From positions 8,032,933-8,096,932 of the forward strand of contig OZ020611.1 of the NCBI GenBank assembly GCA_963971575.1: a stretch of 64,000 nt of DNA, written 5' to 3'. This document shows positions 42,331 to 52,439 of the stretch, in pieces; position 1 is the first letter of the stretch; each line of letters begins with the position of its first letter. The position numbers were made by a program, and so were the translations under genes. Source of the DNA: Liopterus haemorrhoidalis (lineage: Eukaryota > Arthropoda > Insecta > Coleoptera > Dytiscidae). The notes beneath the pieces are model-generated. The model did no database searches and was not told the origin of the DNA. It saw only the letters and a program-made list of their open reading frames with translations.

Positions 42331-42478
42331 CATCATCGTTGAATAAATTTATTTAACAAATAAAGTTGACAATATCTCATCAATTTAAAACTATTAATGA
42401 AGAAATTAACGTTGTTGTCAATAGAATGATGCGATATTGTCAACTTTATTCGTTGAATAAATTTATTCAACGATGGTG
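42331..42478. repeat. Foldback with about 50-bp arms
   Basis: CATCATCGTTGAATAAATTT (42331 onward) through GTTGACAATATCTCATC (to 42381) is complementary to 42428-42478 with about four mismatches; the 46-base loop is 42382-42427. It sits inside the split MITE and directly upstream of the hammerhead-like repeat, so they may form one composite insertion. Confidence 0.75.
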
Positions 42479-42489
42479 AAACAAAAGTA

Positions 42490-42635
42490 AAAAAATAAAC
42501 TAGCTCTGAGGAAGATTTGATTAAAATCGAAACGTAAGCTTAGTTAAATAAACTTTTTTATTTATTTCTACACCTGTCCGACTCCCATAAACTTAACTAT
42601 TATATTATCTACGGACATAATTCGTCAACATACAA
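42490..42635 (+). repeat. Dispersed repeat with hammerhead-like core, copy 2
   Basis: CTGAGGA (42506-42512), the stem GATTT/AAATC and GAAAC (42529-42533) reproduce the hammerhead core of the repeat at 30448-30475; the one changed position is the variable N7, and stem II is intact. The downstream TTAGTTAAATAAACTTTTTT to CTACGGACATAATTCGTCAA matches 32115-32215. Stems I and III could not be established. Confidence 0.45.
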
Positions 42636-42823
42636 AAGTAAAATGTAACATATTATCAAAAATAAGGAGTGCTCATAAAATGCTGGTAAAATACTTCGTA
42701 TAGGAGGAGTGCGAAATACAAATGTGAAATACATTATTAATACTGGCGTTGCATAAACTTTTAGTGCCAGCAATTTACCAACAGAAAAAGCAGTTTTCCG
42801 GCATTCAAAATTCCCATGCTGGG

Positions 42824-43515
42824 TTAGTTTCTGCCATTAGTAGGTTCGTTTCAGCTGCTAGTAGCTACTGCAAGTTTTTCTATAGTGTACAGGTAGCCAA
42901 ACGATCAATCGCAATCGACTGGTTACTCTCAGACATTTGAGTGATCCATCGTGTGGCATGAAATTCATAATAGATATTCAAATACGAATAAAAATGATTT
43001 AGTCTTTTATATTATCAACAATTTCTCTCGGGTCATAGTGTATTTCAAATTACAAGGAACAACGAACAATAGCACACGATGAGGTGAAGGAGTTAAAAGT
43101 GGATATTGCTACTCCATCTATACTAGTTTATTTTATATCCTAACCTAATAGAGGTTACACAGATAATAATACACACATTTAAGTAAGTAGTTTTATAACC
43201 CGTGTGAACAAAAATTAATGTGAAGTGTGAATTTTCACAAATTTCTAGTAAGATAAATATATTCTAGTAAGGGATAGTGGCAACAGAACTTACTGAATAT
43301 TTGGGACAGTATTAATTGCTGCATTCTCGTTAAAAGGAACAATATTTTTAATATAATTTATTATCTGTTAATCTATTTACTAACATTTTTTACTTAATTC
43401 ACTCTAGTTCTACTCAGTACTAAACGTGGTGACGTCCCCACATACACTTGTGTAGTGCGTGTTGCATGTATCATAGATATATGACCACTATTTTAACTTG
43501 AAATCTAAACCACTT
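42824..43515. other. No gene seen
   Basis: AT-rich; nothing supported. Confidence 0.4.
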
Positions 43516-43519
43516 TTGT

Positions 43520-43685
43520 TTTTGGGGAAATTGTCGTGTGCAAATTTCCCTCGGTAGCGAGCCTTCTAATTTTCCAGGGAAAACGACTGGGATACTATTA
43601 GAAAAAAGTTTTCCGGCACTGGGAATTGAACGTGGTACTTTAATTCGCAGCTAGCCAATAAAGACTGCTACTCCAGGAATGGTCT
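43520..43685 (-). mobile_element. Degenerate tRNA-derived SINE remnant
   Basis: On the minus strand, GGAGTAGCAGTCTTTATTGG, then GCTAGCTGCGAATTAAAG, then a B-box-like GTTCAATTCCC (43631-43621) and CCGGAAAAC follow the layout of a tRNA head joined to a body. The A box is poor. The body AAAACTTTTTTCTAATAG to GGCTCGCTACCGAGGG has no coding frame. No target duplication was identified. Confidence 0.4.
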
Positions 43686-43689
43686 AAAT

Positions 43690-44900
43690 AATCATTTATA
43701 GTCATAATACAAATTAAAGTAATTAAATCTCCGTTAACTAACTGTATAGGAAAAATTATCTTCGATACAAAGATTTTTCATCATCAGTCACACAAAGTTT
43801 TGCCTATAACAACACACAGCTTTGATAATGCAGGTCATTAAAAACTATACAAAGTTGACTAAACTTGTAAATAGAATACTACTCACTTCATTTGCCCAAA
43901 TTTGAATGCACAAATCAGTTTGCGAATTATTTGCACATGTATAAGAGCCTTAAGTGAATTTATACAGGGCTGAAAAAAAGTTATTAAACATTTTAAAGGT
44001 CTATGTACTGACCAAAATGCATGAAAATCTTTATAAACATGGTTTCACAAACCAACCATTTCAAGTATACTAGCTATTTTCAGCATTGCACTATATGTAA
44101 AACAAGAAGCCATTTAAGAATTTACTTACGTTGGTTTACAACTTTAAGTCCCCACAAAATTTGCTTACCTGAAAATAAAAAAGAAGCAATTAGTACATTT
44201 AAAACATGTTTTATATATTAGAGACTATTCAAAATAAATTAACAAAACAGACGAAAAATGAGTGTATTAATTATATTTATATCGAGCAGAGTAAGCAACT
44301 ACACTCAGTTCTGTTTTCATGAATTTTTTATGCAGTCTTTTTCTTGATAATAATACCGATTCTGTACAAGGCTCAACATTTTAACGTGAGCTAAAACTAT
44401 CCGATTATCACGAACTGTAAACCAATTTTGAACGAATGTGAGGTTACAGAATCGTTACTATATTCTGGTGATGAAAGTTATTTTAAATCAGCCGAAAAAT
44501 ATAAACGGGTCAAGATATTATCAAACAGTGACGAATAAAGATAAAAAATTAAAATAATAACACGTATCAGTAAATTTAGTAAATCCACTGAATAAAAACA
44601 GAACTGTATTGAATAATTTGTAAATAAAAACGGTTTTGCACCTGGAAACACCAGGTGCAAAACTATTTTAAGAAAATGGCATATTTCGTGAGATAGATGT
44701 GTTTTGCAAGTGTGGACAGGAACAGGACCAGTGTTGCCAACGGTGGGAAAAGTCGCAAAATCTATGGTATTTGAGAGGCCGTTTAGCGACAAGAAATCTG
44801 CGTTTGGGATAAGTTACAATTTTAGAGTATTTTAAAGTCAACTGACGACAAATTTGGAGAATTTTATGATTTCACTTTATCTGTATTTCTTTTCTTTGTA
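43690..44900. other. No gene seen; one strong hairpin
   Basis: AT-rich. GTTTTGCACCTGG (44633-44645) and CCAGGTGCAAAAC (44651-44663) form a perfect 13-bp hairpin with a 5-base loop. The minus-strand frame 44478-44792 has no recognised domain. Confidence 0.5.
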
Positions 44901-45131
44901 TATACAGTAAAGCTCCGTTAATCCGAACCTCCACTTACCCGCATATCCTTGTAATCCGAACAAAATTAAAAACTGTAAATTTTATATTATGTACCTTGTA
45001 ATCCGAACCGACCACTGATACCCTAATCCGGATCACATGTCGCGTAGTCGTTATATATTTTTCGCCTTATCTGAATAGCCGACTAGGTGTGGAATATAAA
45101 AAGAGATATCTCCGAATAAGTTTGAATCACC

Positions 45132-45260
45132 ATGGCACCAAAAAGGCCACACAAAACGTTAAATCTCATCGAAAAACAAGATATATTGCTAAAATTGAGT
45201 AGTGGTGTCAGTGAACAGAGAAATATTGTGTCGGTACATCCACAATTTTCCATATTATAA
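45132..45260 (+). pseudogene. Tigger transposase, first helix-turn-helix (psq-like)
   Basis: MAPKRPHKTLNLIEKQDILL, then KLSSGVSEQRNIVSVH, match the MAPKRKHKTLSL.EK..IL.KL..G.S opening of Tigger/jerky-like proteins. The second helix has decayed and a stop occurs at 45258-45260. A polypyrimidine stretch and TTTACAG at about 45337-45343 resemble a 3' splice site before the next block, but no matching donor was confirmed. Confidence 0.6.
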
Positions 45261-45321
45261 AGTATAAAGTAAAAATAATGGGGTACGTACTATTCTTTTT
45301 CCATTAAACGATAATTTATTA

Positions 45322-45723
45322 ATGGTGCGTTTTTGTATTTACAGTTACATTGAAAGTTGTGTCTCAACACCAATACGTAGGAAAATTCTACGAAAACCAG
45401 AATATCCAGAAATGGTACAATTCATTCAAATGGTTTCAATTATAGCGAGAAAGACTGTCACAACTAATATTTCAAGAGAAAAGGCTATTCAAATTTACTC
45501 TAAATATTATAATGACAAAAAATTTATTGCAAGCAAACGATGGGTAAATAGGTTTAAAAATAGACGTGGCATTCGTCAGTTGAAAGTGGTTGGAGAACCT
45601 TTACTACAAAAATTCACCGAAGAAATGAAAAAATTCAATAATTTACCATATAATACTTATAACATTATTAGAGAAGAGGGTTTGCTGTATTTTCTTTATA
45701 GATATTTTTTATTTTTGTCCTAA
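45322..45723 (+). pseudogene. Tigger transposase, CENP-B-type second helix-turn-helix
   Basis: KPEYPEMVQFIQMVSIIARK, then ISREKAIQIYSKYY, NDKKFIASKRWVNRFKNRRG and IRQLKVVGE follow the CENP-B DNA-binding layout (..P.LE..L..W......G..I....L..KA..I......F.AS.GWL.RFKKRHGI..L...GE). The frame then runs through NTYNIIREEGLLY, corresponding to the ..IYNADETGLFW motif where the first catalytic aspartate should be; the D is lost. The first 15 residues before KILRKPEY are not typical, so the true block begins near 45370. Confidence 0.7.
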
Positions 45724-45955
45724 TTTTTTCTGTATTTTTATATCTAATTATATTTATTTACAATCTATAAATTTGTTATTTAATTTTGTAACTGCATACA
45801 TTATTATATAATTTTATAATTTATTATTTTTAAATAGTTTAATAAAGATTATTTAATTATTATTACAGAGTGGTATATCTGAAGTCCCAAACACTATACA
45901 AATAACTAATTGTAGGGAATGTTTTTATTTTTGTAATAAAAAAATTGGCAACTTT
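45724..45955. other. AT-rich spacer
   Basis: Very AT-rich; no supported feature. Confidence 0.4.
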
Positions 45956-45958
45956 TTC

Positions 45959-46270
45959 TTGAAAATACTTTTCATCATTGCTTTAGCTACTTTCTTAAAA
46001 GTCGAGTTGGCAACACTGGACAGGACAATGATAACATGCTCATCAGTCGTAATCCTTGGTAGGGTCAACAGAAGAAATTTCCCCAAAATTAAAAATACTT
46101 ACGCAAGGTACCGTCTATATTTATTACATTTACGTTTATTTATTAAAGAAAATTGTAATTTGTTGCACACAAATGGTACTGTACATAACTATAAAACTAG
46201 AGTTGGGTCTGACATCAGACTACCCAGAATCAAGTACAATTGTGTTCAACAAATTACCGATTTGAATTAG
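45959..46270 (+). pseudogene. LINE reverse transcriptase C-terminal fragment
   Basis: From about residue 55, LLHLRLFIKENCNLLHTNGT, then VHNYKTRVGSDIRLPRI and KYNCVQQITD match the C-terminal ..Y...N.....T....HNHDTR.....RLP..R....Q tail of CR1/Jockey-like LINE proteins. The first 50 residues of the frame are not recognisable. The same tail family occurs at 34440-34600. Confidence 0.5.
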
Positions 46271-46411
46271 AACTTAGAATAATGCAAATTTTAAATATGT
46301 TATTAAAAACTTCTTGCCATAAAATGCTTATTATAGCATATCTGAATATCTAGATGATGATTTAACCTTCCTAGCATAGATCTTTTATTTTCCATGATTT
46401 TGTTGACTTGG

Positions 46412-46416
<5 letters not shown>

Positions 46417-46463
<47 letters not shown>

Positions 46464-46483
46464 CGTCAAGAACTTTCTTTCGA

Positions 46484-46531
<48 letters not shown>
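46417..46531. repeat. (TA)n microsatellite in two blocks
   Basis: Two TA tracts (about 46417-46458 and 46486-46531) are separated by AATTTCGTCAAGAACTTTCT plus TTCGAG. They generate two meaningless YIYI-type frames. A TATT(TATT)n tract follows at 46557-46577. Confidence 0.9.
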
Positions 46532-46535
<4 letters not shown>

Positions 46536-46579
46536 TACTTTCAGCTATAATAAAATGTATTTATTTATTTATTTATTTA

Positions 46580-48325
46580 AAATACCGTTAATCCCTACAT
46601 ATATTACTTTGCTAATTGCCAAAACTTCTAAAACAAAAAGACAAAAGGAGAAAAAAACCTTGTTTTGTTATGGTTTCTGCTGTGTAAAAAAGACCAGGTC
46701 AATGTATTGCCTGCGTATATAAAGAAGAAGAAGTTTTCCAATGGTAACGTAAAAATAATAAGATGCTTCATGGGAAACAACAAATCATCTAGATGAACTC
46801 GGAACAGAAAATATTATCATTTAAACAATATAATAATTTATAAATGTTTATAAAAAACGATTCCGAAAATATTTAATTATAATCGAAAATTAAAATACCC
46901 TTAATCTCTTTCTTTATTACTTGGTTATTTGCCAAAGCTGCTAAAGTAAAAAAACAATAGGAAGAAAAAATGTATTGTTATTGTTGTTGCTGTATAAAAA
47001 TTTCCAGGAGGTCTATTGTGTAGCTTGGTCTACTCTGTAACTGTCAGGGTCACTATCATGCACACTGTACTGTATGAACTTTCGACAGGATACTGTAAAA
47101 AGAAACGTCTTGCAGCTTAAAGAATAGACGCCCAGGCCAAATCTTTACTCTTCTTGTACATAAATACATACATTCCATTAAATGGTAAAGACAGAAAGTC
47201 ACACAAATGGTCTGAACAGCACGTTTGAAAATGTTTGTTATAATATTAAAATAAATTTTATCTCATTAACGTTTGTCAGATTTTTTATTTCTTGTGGCTT
47301 ATAAACTCAAAGTACTTGTATAAAATACATTCTAACAGCAGAGTAGTTATTATTGTTAAAGACAATAACGTATTATATTACGCTGACAATTTCATGTGTA
47401 TTTATAATTTACGAAACATACTTGCATGCAAAAAAAATCTCAAATAAAAGTTGTTAGTTTTTGCTTTTATAGCAACTTTTGTTAAATAATTTTTTTCTGT
47501 TGTGAAATATTCGCAAAAATCTTAAAACCGACACGAATAAACTTTTTAGAGTTAAACCATTTCAAGTTAACCGATTTTTACCAAAAGTCGATCAACTCGT
47601 GCCAAAAGCTTAAATATGAAGTTTCATAAAAATCCTTTTAGCCGAATTTGCTCGTGTACACTGACCGACGGACAGACAGACAGACCGCAGAATCATGCTA
47701 AAAATAGTCAAAACGTTATGTAGCGACATCAATTCGTGGAGATCCATCGAAATCTCGAAATGTCAAAATCGGTATGATCACAATACCTCCTTTATATATG
47801 TTGGCGGTCGGTAATTATTTATCATTACAAACGCGTATAAAGTTTCTTGCAGATTACAGCACCACACACATGCTCAATATTCGTTCTAGTGTTCACGGAT
47901 GAAATTGTTATTGTTCCTAACAAGATGTTTGTTACTCGCGGTAACTTTCAGATAATTACGTAATCTGTTCATAGCAAGTCAATCGTGTTTGTAGATTATA
48001 GCAAAAACTCTTAGTTAGAACATGCGCGTTGTTAGTTTCTTGGAAATTAATTAATATACATAGTTGTCCCAATTAAATTTCCCACACTGTGATTAGAAAA
48101 TTATCAGTCTGATAATTTTAGCATTCCCGGTGACAAGAATATCTAACAAGTCTTAAATCTAATATGTGCATTAAATCAGTTCATGAATTTATTTCTTAAC
48201 TGTTGGTAACTTATACGAAACTTGATACTCGAACAAAGCTTAAGATTACATGAAAAGAAAAAATGTATAGAAAAATATTGATAACTTCATGTAATAGAAG
48301 CTAAATTTTAAAATTTCCAAAATGC
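46580..48325. other. No gene seen
   Basis: About 1.7 kb of AT-rich DNA. ACGGACAGACAGACAG at 47667 is a short simple repeat inside sequence reminiscent of old DNA-transposon debris, but no ends or frames could be assigned. Confidence 0.4.
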
Positions 48326-48329
48326 TACA

Positions 48330-49310
48330 TGATTCCGTTAGTCTTCAAATACATCCGGTAAACGTTCAATTGAAAAATCTTGCTTTTGTATAAATTTTAA
48401 AAATGCAGAGGAACCATCTTTCAAGGAGAATGCTAATTTTTGCCTCGTAAATGCATCAGCTAGGTGATCGACAGGTCGACATAACCCCATACTTTAAAAC
48501 GTTTCAGTGTCATTTCGAAATTAATTTGTTGGCATAGGAAACCAGGCACAATATTAAAAGGCCTGGTAGTGAATCACATCACCACAGCGTGACAGGACTA
48601 AAATATTTTTATACAGACGAGATGACAACCTTTGCAACTGCGCGGCAGCTACAGCAATACCTTCATAATGCCACAAAGGTCCTGGTAAGACCAAGAAAAC
48701 CTTGCGAAATCGACTTTGGGTGGTTGTTTTGATTTCATACCGACATTTAGGATCGATTTCAACACCTGCTCACCGTCGTCAAAGAGTGTGATGGCCTAAT
48801 CAACGATTCATTGAGGCTACGTCGTGGAAGTCTGTTCACGAATAGGTCCAAGTACTGCGTCAATAATGGCATCCAACATCAGAGGGGGGATAGGAGTGCA
48901 AGGCACAGAACACTGCCATAATATACATGCGTTTAACGGTAGAGTTAGTGGGCAATGTTATTGAGACGAAATCATTTGCGAATTCGTTATGGATAGTAAA
49001 GACTTCATTGGAGTCTTTAGAACAAAGTTTTAGACGATAATGTCCATTCTCACTGGGCGAGAATAGTTCTACAGACGCTCGATAAACTCCATCTTGCATT
49101 TCTATCATTGTCTCCATTCCTAAACCAGATAGAACATGTATGCGATATGCTCCAAACACATCTAAATATCCATACTCCCCACTCTGCGAACCCAGGACAG
49201 ATTGCAGATGTGTGGGATAAAAGATTCCAACAACATAGTAATAATTGTGTTTTGAGAATGCCAGCTAGGTGACAAGTAGCCGCACACGTCTGAGGTGGAA
49301 CGAAATGATA
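48330..49310 (-). pseudogene. Unrecognised decayed coding region, possible retropseudogene
   Basis: On the minus strand a long, protein-like reading runs with a few stops and frame changes. From about 49270: LAFSKHNYYYVVGIFYPTHL, QSVLGSQSGEYGYLDVFGAY, RIHVLSGLGMETMIEMQDGV, YRASVELFSPSENGHYRLKL, SKDSNEVFTIHNEFANDF. Further down come LMLDAIIDAVLGPIREQ, LFDDGEQVLKSILNVG, PPKVDFARFSWSYQDLCGIM and FTRQKLAFSLKDGSSAFLKF with IERLPDVFED. The longest clean part is the frame 48860-49159. The composition is that of a globular, non-transposon protein, unlike the rest of the window, and no intron-like gaps are needed. I do not recognise the family. It may be a processed copy of a host gene or part of an unfamiliar element. 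Confidence 0.45.
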
Positions 49311-50298
49311 CATAAAAAAATAATAACTACTACAAATATCATTTTTTCACAAATAAAAAGCATTGTGTCAATATGAAACTCTCGAATCTTTCTGTAGGGT
49401 AGTTGAGGGGTTATAGAAAGACCAAAAGGTGTTATTTCGATAGTAATTTACCTGTATTCAACCAATAAATAAACTGTTTTAATTCTGTATTAACCAAAGC
49501 GATAATTTCACGGTTGAAATATTATTAATGAAGAATTTAATATGGTAATTGTATGCGTACACGAGTGACTGATGTTCATAGTAGATGGCAGCACATGTCA
49601 CATCTATTATATACACGAACTTCATGTGCTTCACTTCTCAACGTATGTATACGGAATATTAGTTGCGTTGTTCTTGTTTGGAATTAGTTCAAAACACTGC
49701 TTCAACTAAAGCTATTGAACGACGAAGGAACAACGAATTATTATACTATGTTGATTAGAAATACTAGTTTATTTTATTTTAATTGAGTTTGTGTGATCAG
49801 TTCCTGCATGATTTACATAAGGAAACCCAATTTATAGGGTTAAAAATTAATATCGAGAACACTAAAATGTTAGCTACTACTAGTACCCCGTAGCTTTATA
49901 ATCCTGGGTGGGTCCAAGCTGACTTCATTATCTCCTTCCGCTCGGTCCGGTTTGTCATCTTCTAGAAATCGTTAACTTATTTGGCGAAATAGAATGCATG
50001 ACAAAAAAAAGTACCTACACGTTTGATAATTTAATGTTTACAACCTTTTGATCTGAATAAATTGTAAATTATATTTATAAATTTATAAATGTTTATACCT
50101 ACAGCAAAAATTTCGAATTATTTTCTTATGGATGGTTTATTGTAAAATAACCTGCAGTATCACAATTCAAGATATCTATGACTTGCCTCTTCATTTTAAA
50201 GAAGTAAAAACTTATTTGATTTTGCTAAGGTGATCTTAACACAATAATACTGTTAGCATAAATGTTCTTGTGATACATCTAATATACAAATTTATAAG
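49311..50298. other. No gene seen
   Basis: AT-rich sequence between the decayed coding region and the exon-like block. Confidence 0.4.
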
Positions 50299-50449
50299 TG
50301 AGACATAAAAACGTGGCCAGAGCTGTTGCTGGAAGTCCAAGGTTCACTGACAGGGCGCAGCGGTACCTAAAATTGCTGCAGGTATATGAAATGGGTGCCG
50401 CGAACTTTGTAGAATTAACAGATATAATACAGAGAAATGAGGATAAGGT
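50299..50449 (+). CDS. Possible single host-gene exon, function unknown
   Basis: An open plus-strand frame reads RHKNVARAVAGSPRFTDRAQ, RYLKLLQVYEMGAANFVELT and DIIQRNEDKV. It is preceded by an acceptor-like CAAATTTATAAG (about 50287-50298) with an in-frame stop just upstream, and is followed by AAG|GTACAC, a possible donor at about 50449. About 50 residues of high-complexity, helix-prone sequence stand out from the surroundings. I do not recognise the protein and no neighbouring exon was found. It could also be a fragment of an unfamiliar element. Confidence 0.35.
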
Positions 50450-50955
50450 ACACTGAATTTTAAATATTTTATGCAAGGGTTCCGTTATTTTAAAAATGTT
50501 GAAGAACCATAGCTTTAAGTGAAGATGGACTCGTTATAATACCGCTTGCTTAAGTTTGACGCAAAGTACAGTAAATGATTACTAAGCGATAGCATACAAC
50601 GGAAGATAATACAAGAACATAAGAGGCCCGTTATCTAGTAACTACTGAACGATTTTTTGTATCCACGATACTTCTAAATCAGCGAGAAACATCAAATTCC
50701 ATCGCTTATTAATTAACTAAAATTCAAGGTGTGACTATTTAGGCAAGAAAAGTATCTCTGAGATTAAACAAAGCCGAACTGTTATCGAGGAGGCCAATTA
50801 CAGAATCGTAACTGCTACCCACTCATTGAAGAACACGTCTTAGTTTTGACTAAAAACACGCTAGTAACTGTAAATGATTTGCGTTTAATTTTATTTGTGA
50901 TTTATGATGATTGACGGTTTAACTTATTATTATTTTTTAAGTTTTGTTTAATCTC
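50450..50955. other. No gene seen
   Basis: AT-rich, no supported feature. Confidence 0.4.
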
Positions 50956-50959
50956 CGAG

Positions 50960-51235
50960 ATACTTTTCTGGTAACTTGTTTTCCAATCGTAGTCCAGTTC
51001 TTAAAGGAATGCCACAGGGTTCGGTGTTGGGACCTTCATGATTCCTGATGTTTGTAGTGGACCTTTTGCAGCATATTTAAACCTGGAGTTTGGGGATGAC
51101 ACAAAATTTCTCGGAAACACGCTAAAGAATTATCTCAACATTCAGGTCGATATCAACGCCGTATTTGAATGGACAAAAACTACTGCACATCGGCTACAAC
51201 AACCCGAAACGTCAATATAATATGACCGGTGCAGT
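50960..51235 (+). pseudogene. Non-LTR reverse transcriptase fragment
   Basis: RSPVLKGMPQGSVLGP is read near 50990 (the LPQGSVLGPLLF motif), then a stop, then FVVDLLQHI. In a shifted frame follow EFGDDTKFLGNTLKNYLNI and QVDINAVFEWTKT, corresponding to the YADDT.....N...LQ.DIN....W. palm segment; the tyrosine of Y-A-D-D is lost (FGDD). Only about 90 residues remain. It abuts a Penelope-like frame downstream but belongs to a different retroelement class. Confidence 0.65.
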
Positions 51236-51310
51236 GATAAAGGAAGTTGCTGAACAAACTGACTACTACTCCCAGTAGTAGTTACATCCAAACTGCACTG
51301 GTCCTGTCAA

Positions 51311-51649
51311 GTGGCTAAAGCATCTAAAGCAGTTAAGCGGGCAGATACACATGAAGTGCAATCTACTGCCTACATAGGCCAAACAGGGAGATTCTTCAAA
51401 ACCAGAATATCGGAACATAAGAAGTCATTTACCAAACAAAATACGTATTTAACCTTCGTAGAACATCTCATAAATGAAAATCATACAACCACATTTGAAC
51501 CAAAAATACTGCATAACAACAGGAAAGACCTTAAGCTAAATTTACTAGAAGCCCATGAAATTAAGAAACATATGTCCAAAACCAATATTCTTAATGAAAT
51601 TACCGACCTACACAACTCACCGCTTATAGGATTAAGATTAAACTTGTAA
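51311..51649 (+). pseudogene. Penelope-like element, intact GIY-YIG endonuclease end
   Basis: TAYIGQTGRFFKTRISEHKK is read near residue 20, then FVEHLINENHTTTFEPKILH, NNRKDLKLNLLEAHEIKKH and ILNEITDLHNSPLIGL at the C-terminus. This is the complete GIY-YIG module that closes Penelope-like element proteins: the Y-I-G, the catalytic R (K-T-R), the E-H pair and the final E (E-A-H-E-I) are all present. The frame is open for 112 codons and stops at TAA. The reverse transcriptase and linker are missing upstream, and the first 15 residues are unrelated. Fifty-odd bases downstream of the frame are AT-rich, followed by a hammerhead-like motif at 51774-51786. Confidence 0.8.
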
Positions 51650-51773
51650 ACATAATTTGAAAATGTTGTATTATCTATATAATCTTTTTATTGCTTCTGT
51701 TACCTGTACATAATTATTTCTTGTATATATTATTGTAAAATGTAATTTGTACTCATTGCAACTTTGACAATGG

Positions 51774-51795
51774 CGTGAGCCGAAACTGCAAAACA
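51774..51795 (+). ncRNA. Degenerate hammerhead-like motif downstream of the Penelope-like frame
   Basis: TTGACAA, the perfect stem TGGC-GTGA-GCC, then GAAAC follows the hammerhead core layout (CTGANGA, stem II, GAAA). Two core positions are changed (C to T, G to A). Penelope-like elements are known to carry hammerhead motifs near their ends, so the position fits, but activity is unlikely. Confidence 0.35.
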
Positions 51796-51799
51796 AAAG

Positions 51800-52250
51800 T
51801 TAGTGAAACAAAAAACCATGTGTTCTTAAAACCTCTTAAGTTTAAGTGAATTTCATAAAGTTAAACTGTCGCCTATTCAATATATTAAACAAGGATTAGG
51901 AACTATGAGCAAACAAACACAATATTCGGTTGCTAAGACCGACCACTTTTTGAAGTTTATTGGCAGTCTCTTTGGCAAGCGTATAATTTATATTTGTAGT
52001 TTTGCTTTTGGAAAAACTAATCTGATTTGTTTTTAAAAAGCTAGTTCGATGAAATTTTTGGCTCACAACTTGTGTACCAGTAAACTAGGAATTTATGATC
52101 CAAGTTAAAATACTACAAAATAAGATAAAATTAAATAAAAATCTTTTACAAAACTTTGTGTTTTTAACTGTCAATGATCGGATATTTGATAAAGATATAC
52201 AATTGAATAAAATTTCATATAATTTTATATTAAAGTAGAAAGATACACAT
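51800..52250. other. No gene seen
   Basis: AT-rich spacer. Confidence 0.4.
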
Positions 52251-52253
52251 AAG

Positions 52254-52335
52254 TTAGTTAAATTTTCTTATTGGCGCAGAGAAGCAAAGTATATTTACAC
52301 CATACACAGTCCATCTAATTGATTAAATTATATAT
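52254..52335. mobile_element. Hairpin micro-insertion, copy 8, longer form
   Basis: AGTTAGTTAAATTTTCTTATT leads into the hairpin 52273-52301 (GGCGCA...TACACC). After it, ATACACAGTCCATCTAATTG and ATTAAATT match the extension after copy 2 at 16183. ACACATAAG on the left (52247) and ACACATAAA about 110 bp to the right may be the target duplication, which would put the insert at about 105 bp. Confidence 0.5.
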
Positions 52336-52439
52336 GAACTTGAAATATATAAAACACTAAACACATAAATGTTTTTACTACCGGGCGTAAAGTCGGCACT
52401 TAGGCATTACAGTGTCCAAATTGGCCCTTCTAATCACTA

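Larger units (their letters stand above)
42023..42823. mobile_element. GGCCAGT-rich MITE, copy 2, split by a 430-bp insertion
   Basis: The left part (42023 to about 42215) matches copy 1 from CCCAGCAAACATT through TTAGTTGCAAGATTTATTT. The right part (about 42666-42823) matches from AGTGCTTATAAAATGCTGGT to the end GCTGGG. Between them lies a foldback plus the hammerhead-like repeat. The right terminus is degenerate (CCATGCTGGG). Copies 1 and 2 lie only 6 bp apart in direct orientation. Confidence 0.75.
44905..45723 (+). mobile_element. pogo/Tigger-type element, 5' part
   Basis: CAGTAAAGCTCCGTTAATCC at 44905, preceded by TA, is the usual terminal sequence of pogo/Tigger elements, and sub-terminal copies of TTGTAATCCGAAC follow at 44950 and 44996. 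The two helix-turn-helix regions of a Tigger/CENP-B-like transposase follow, then similarity stops at the start of the DDE domain. No right terminal repeat is present, so the 3' part is missing. Confidence 0.7.

Noticed and set aside
46394..46722. Two overlapping frames of about 65-104 codons rich in Y and I
   Set aside because: They are translations of the (TA)n microsatellite.
47660..47700. ACGGACAGACAGACAG in sequence common in insect repeats
   Set aside because: A short simple repeat with no visible ends or coding frame.
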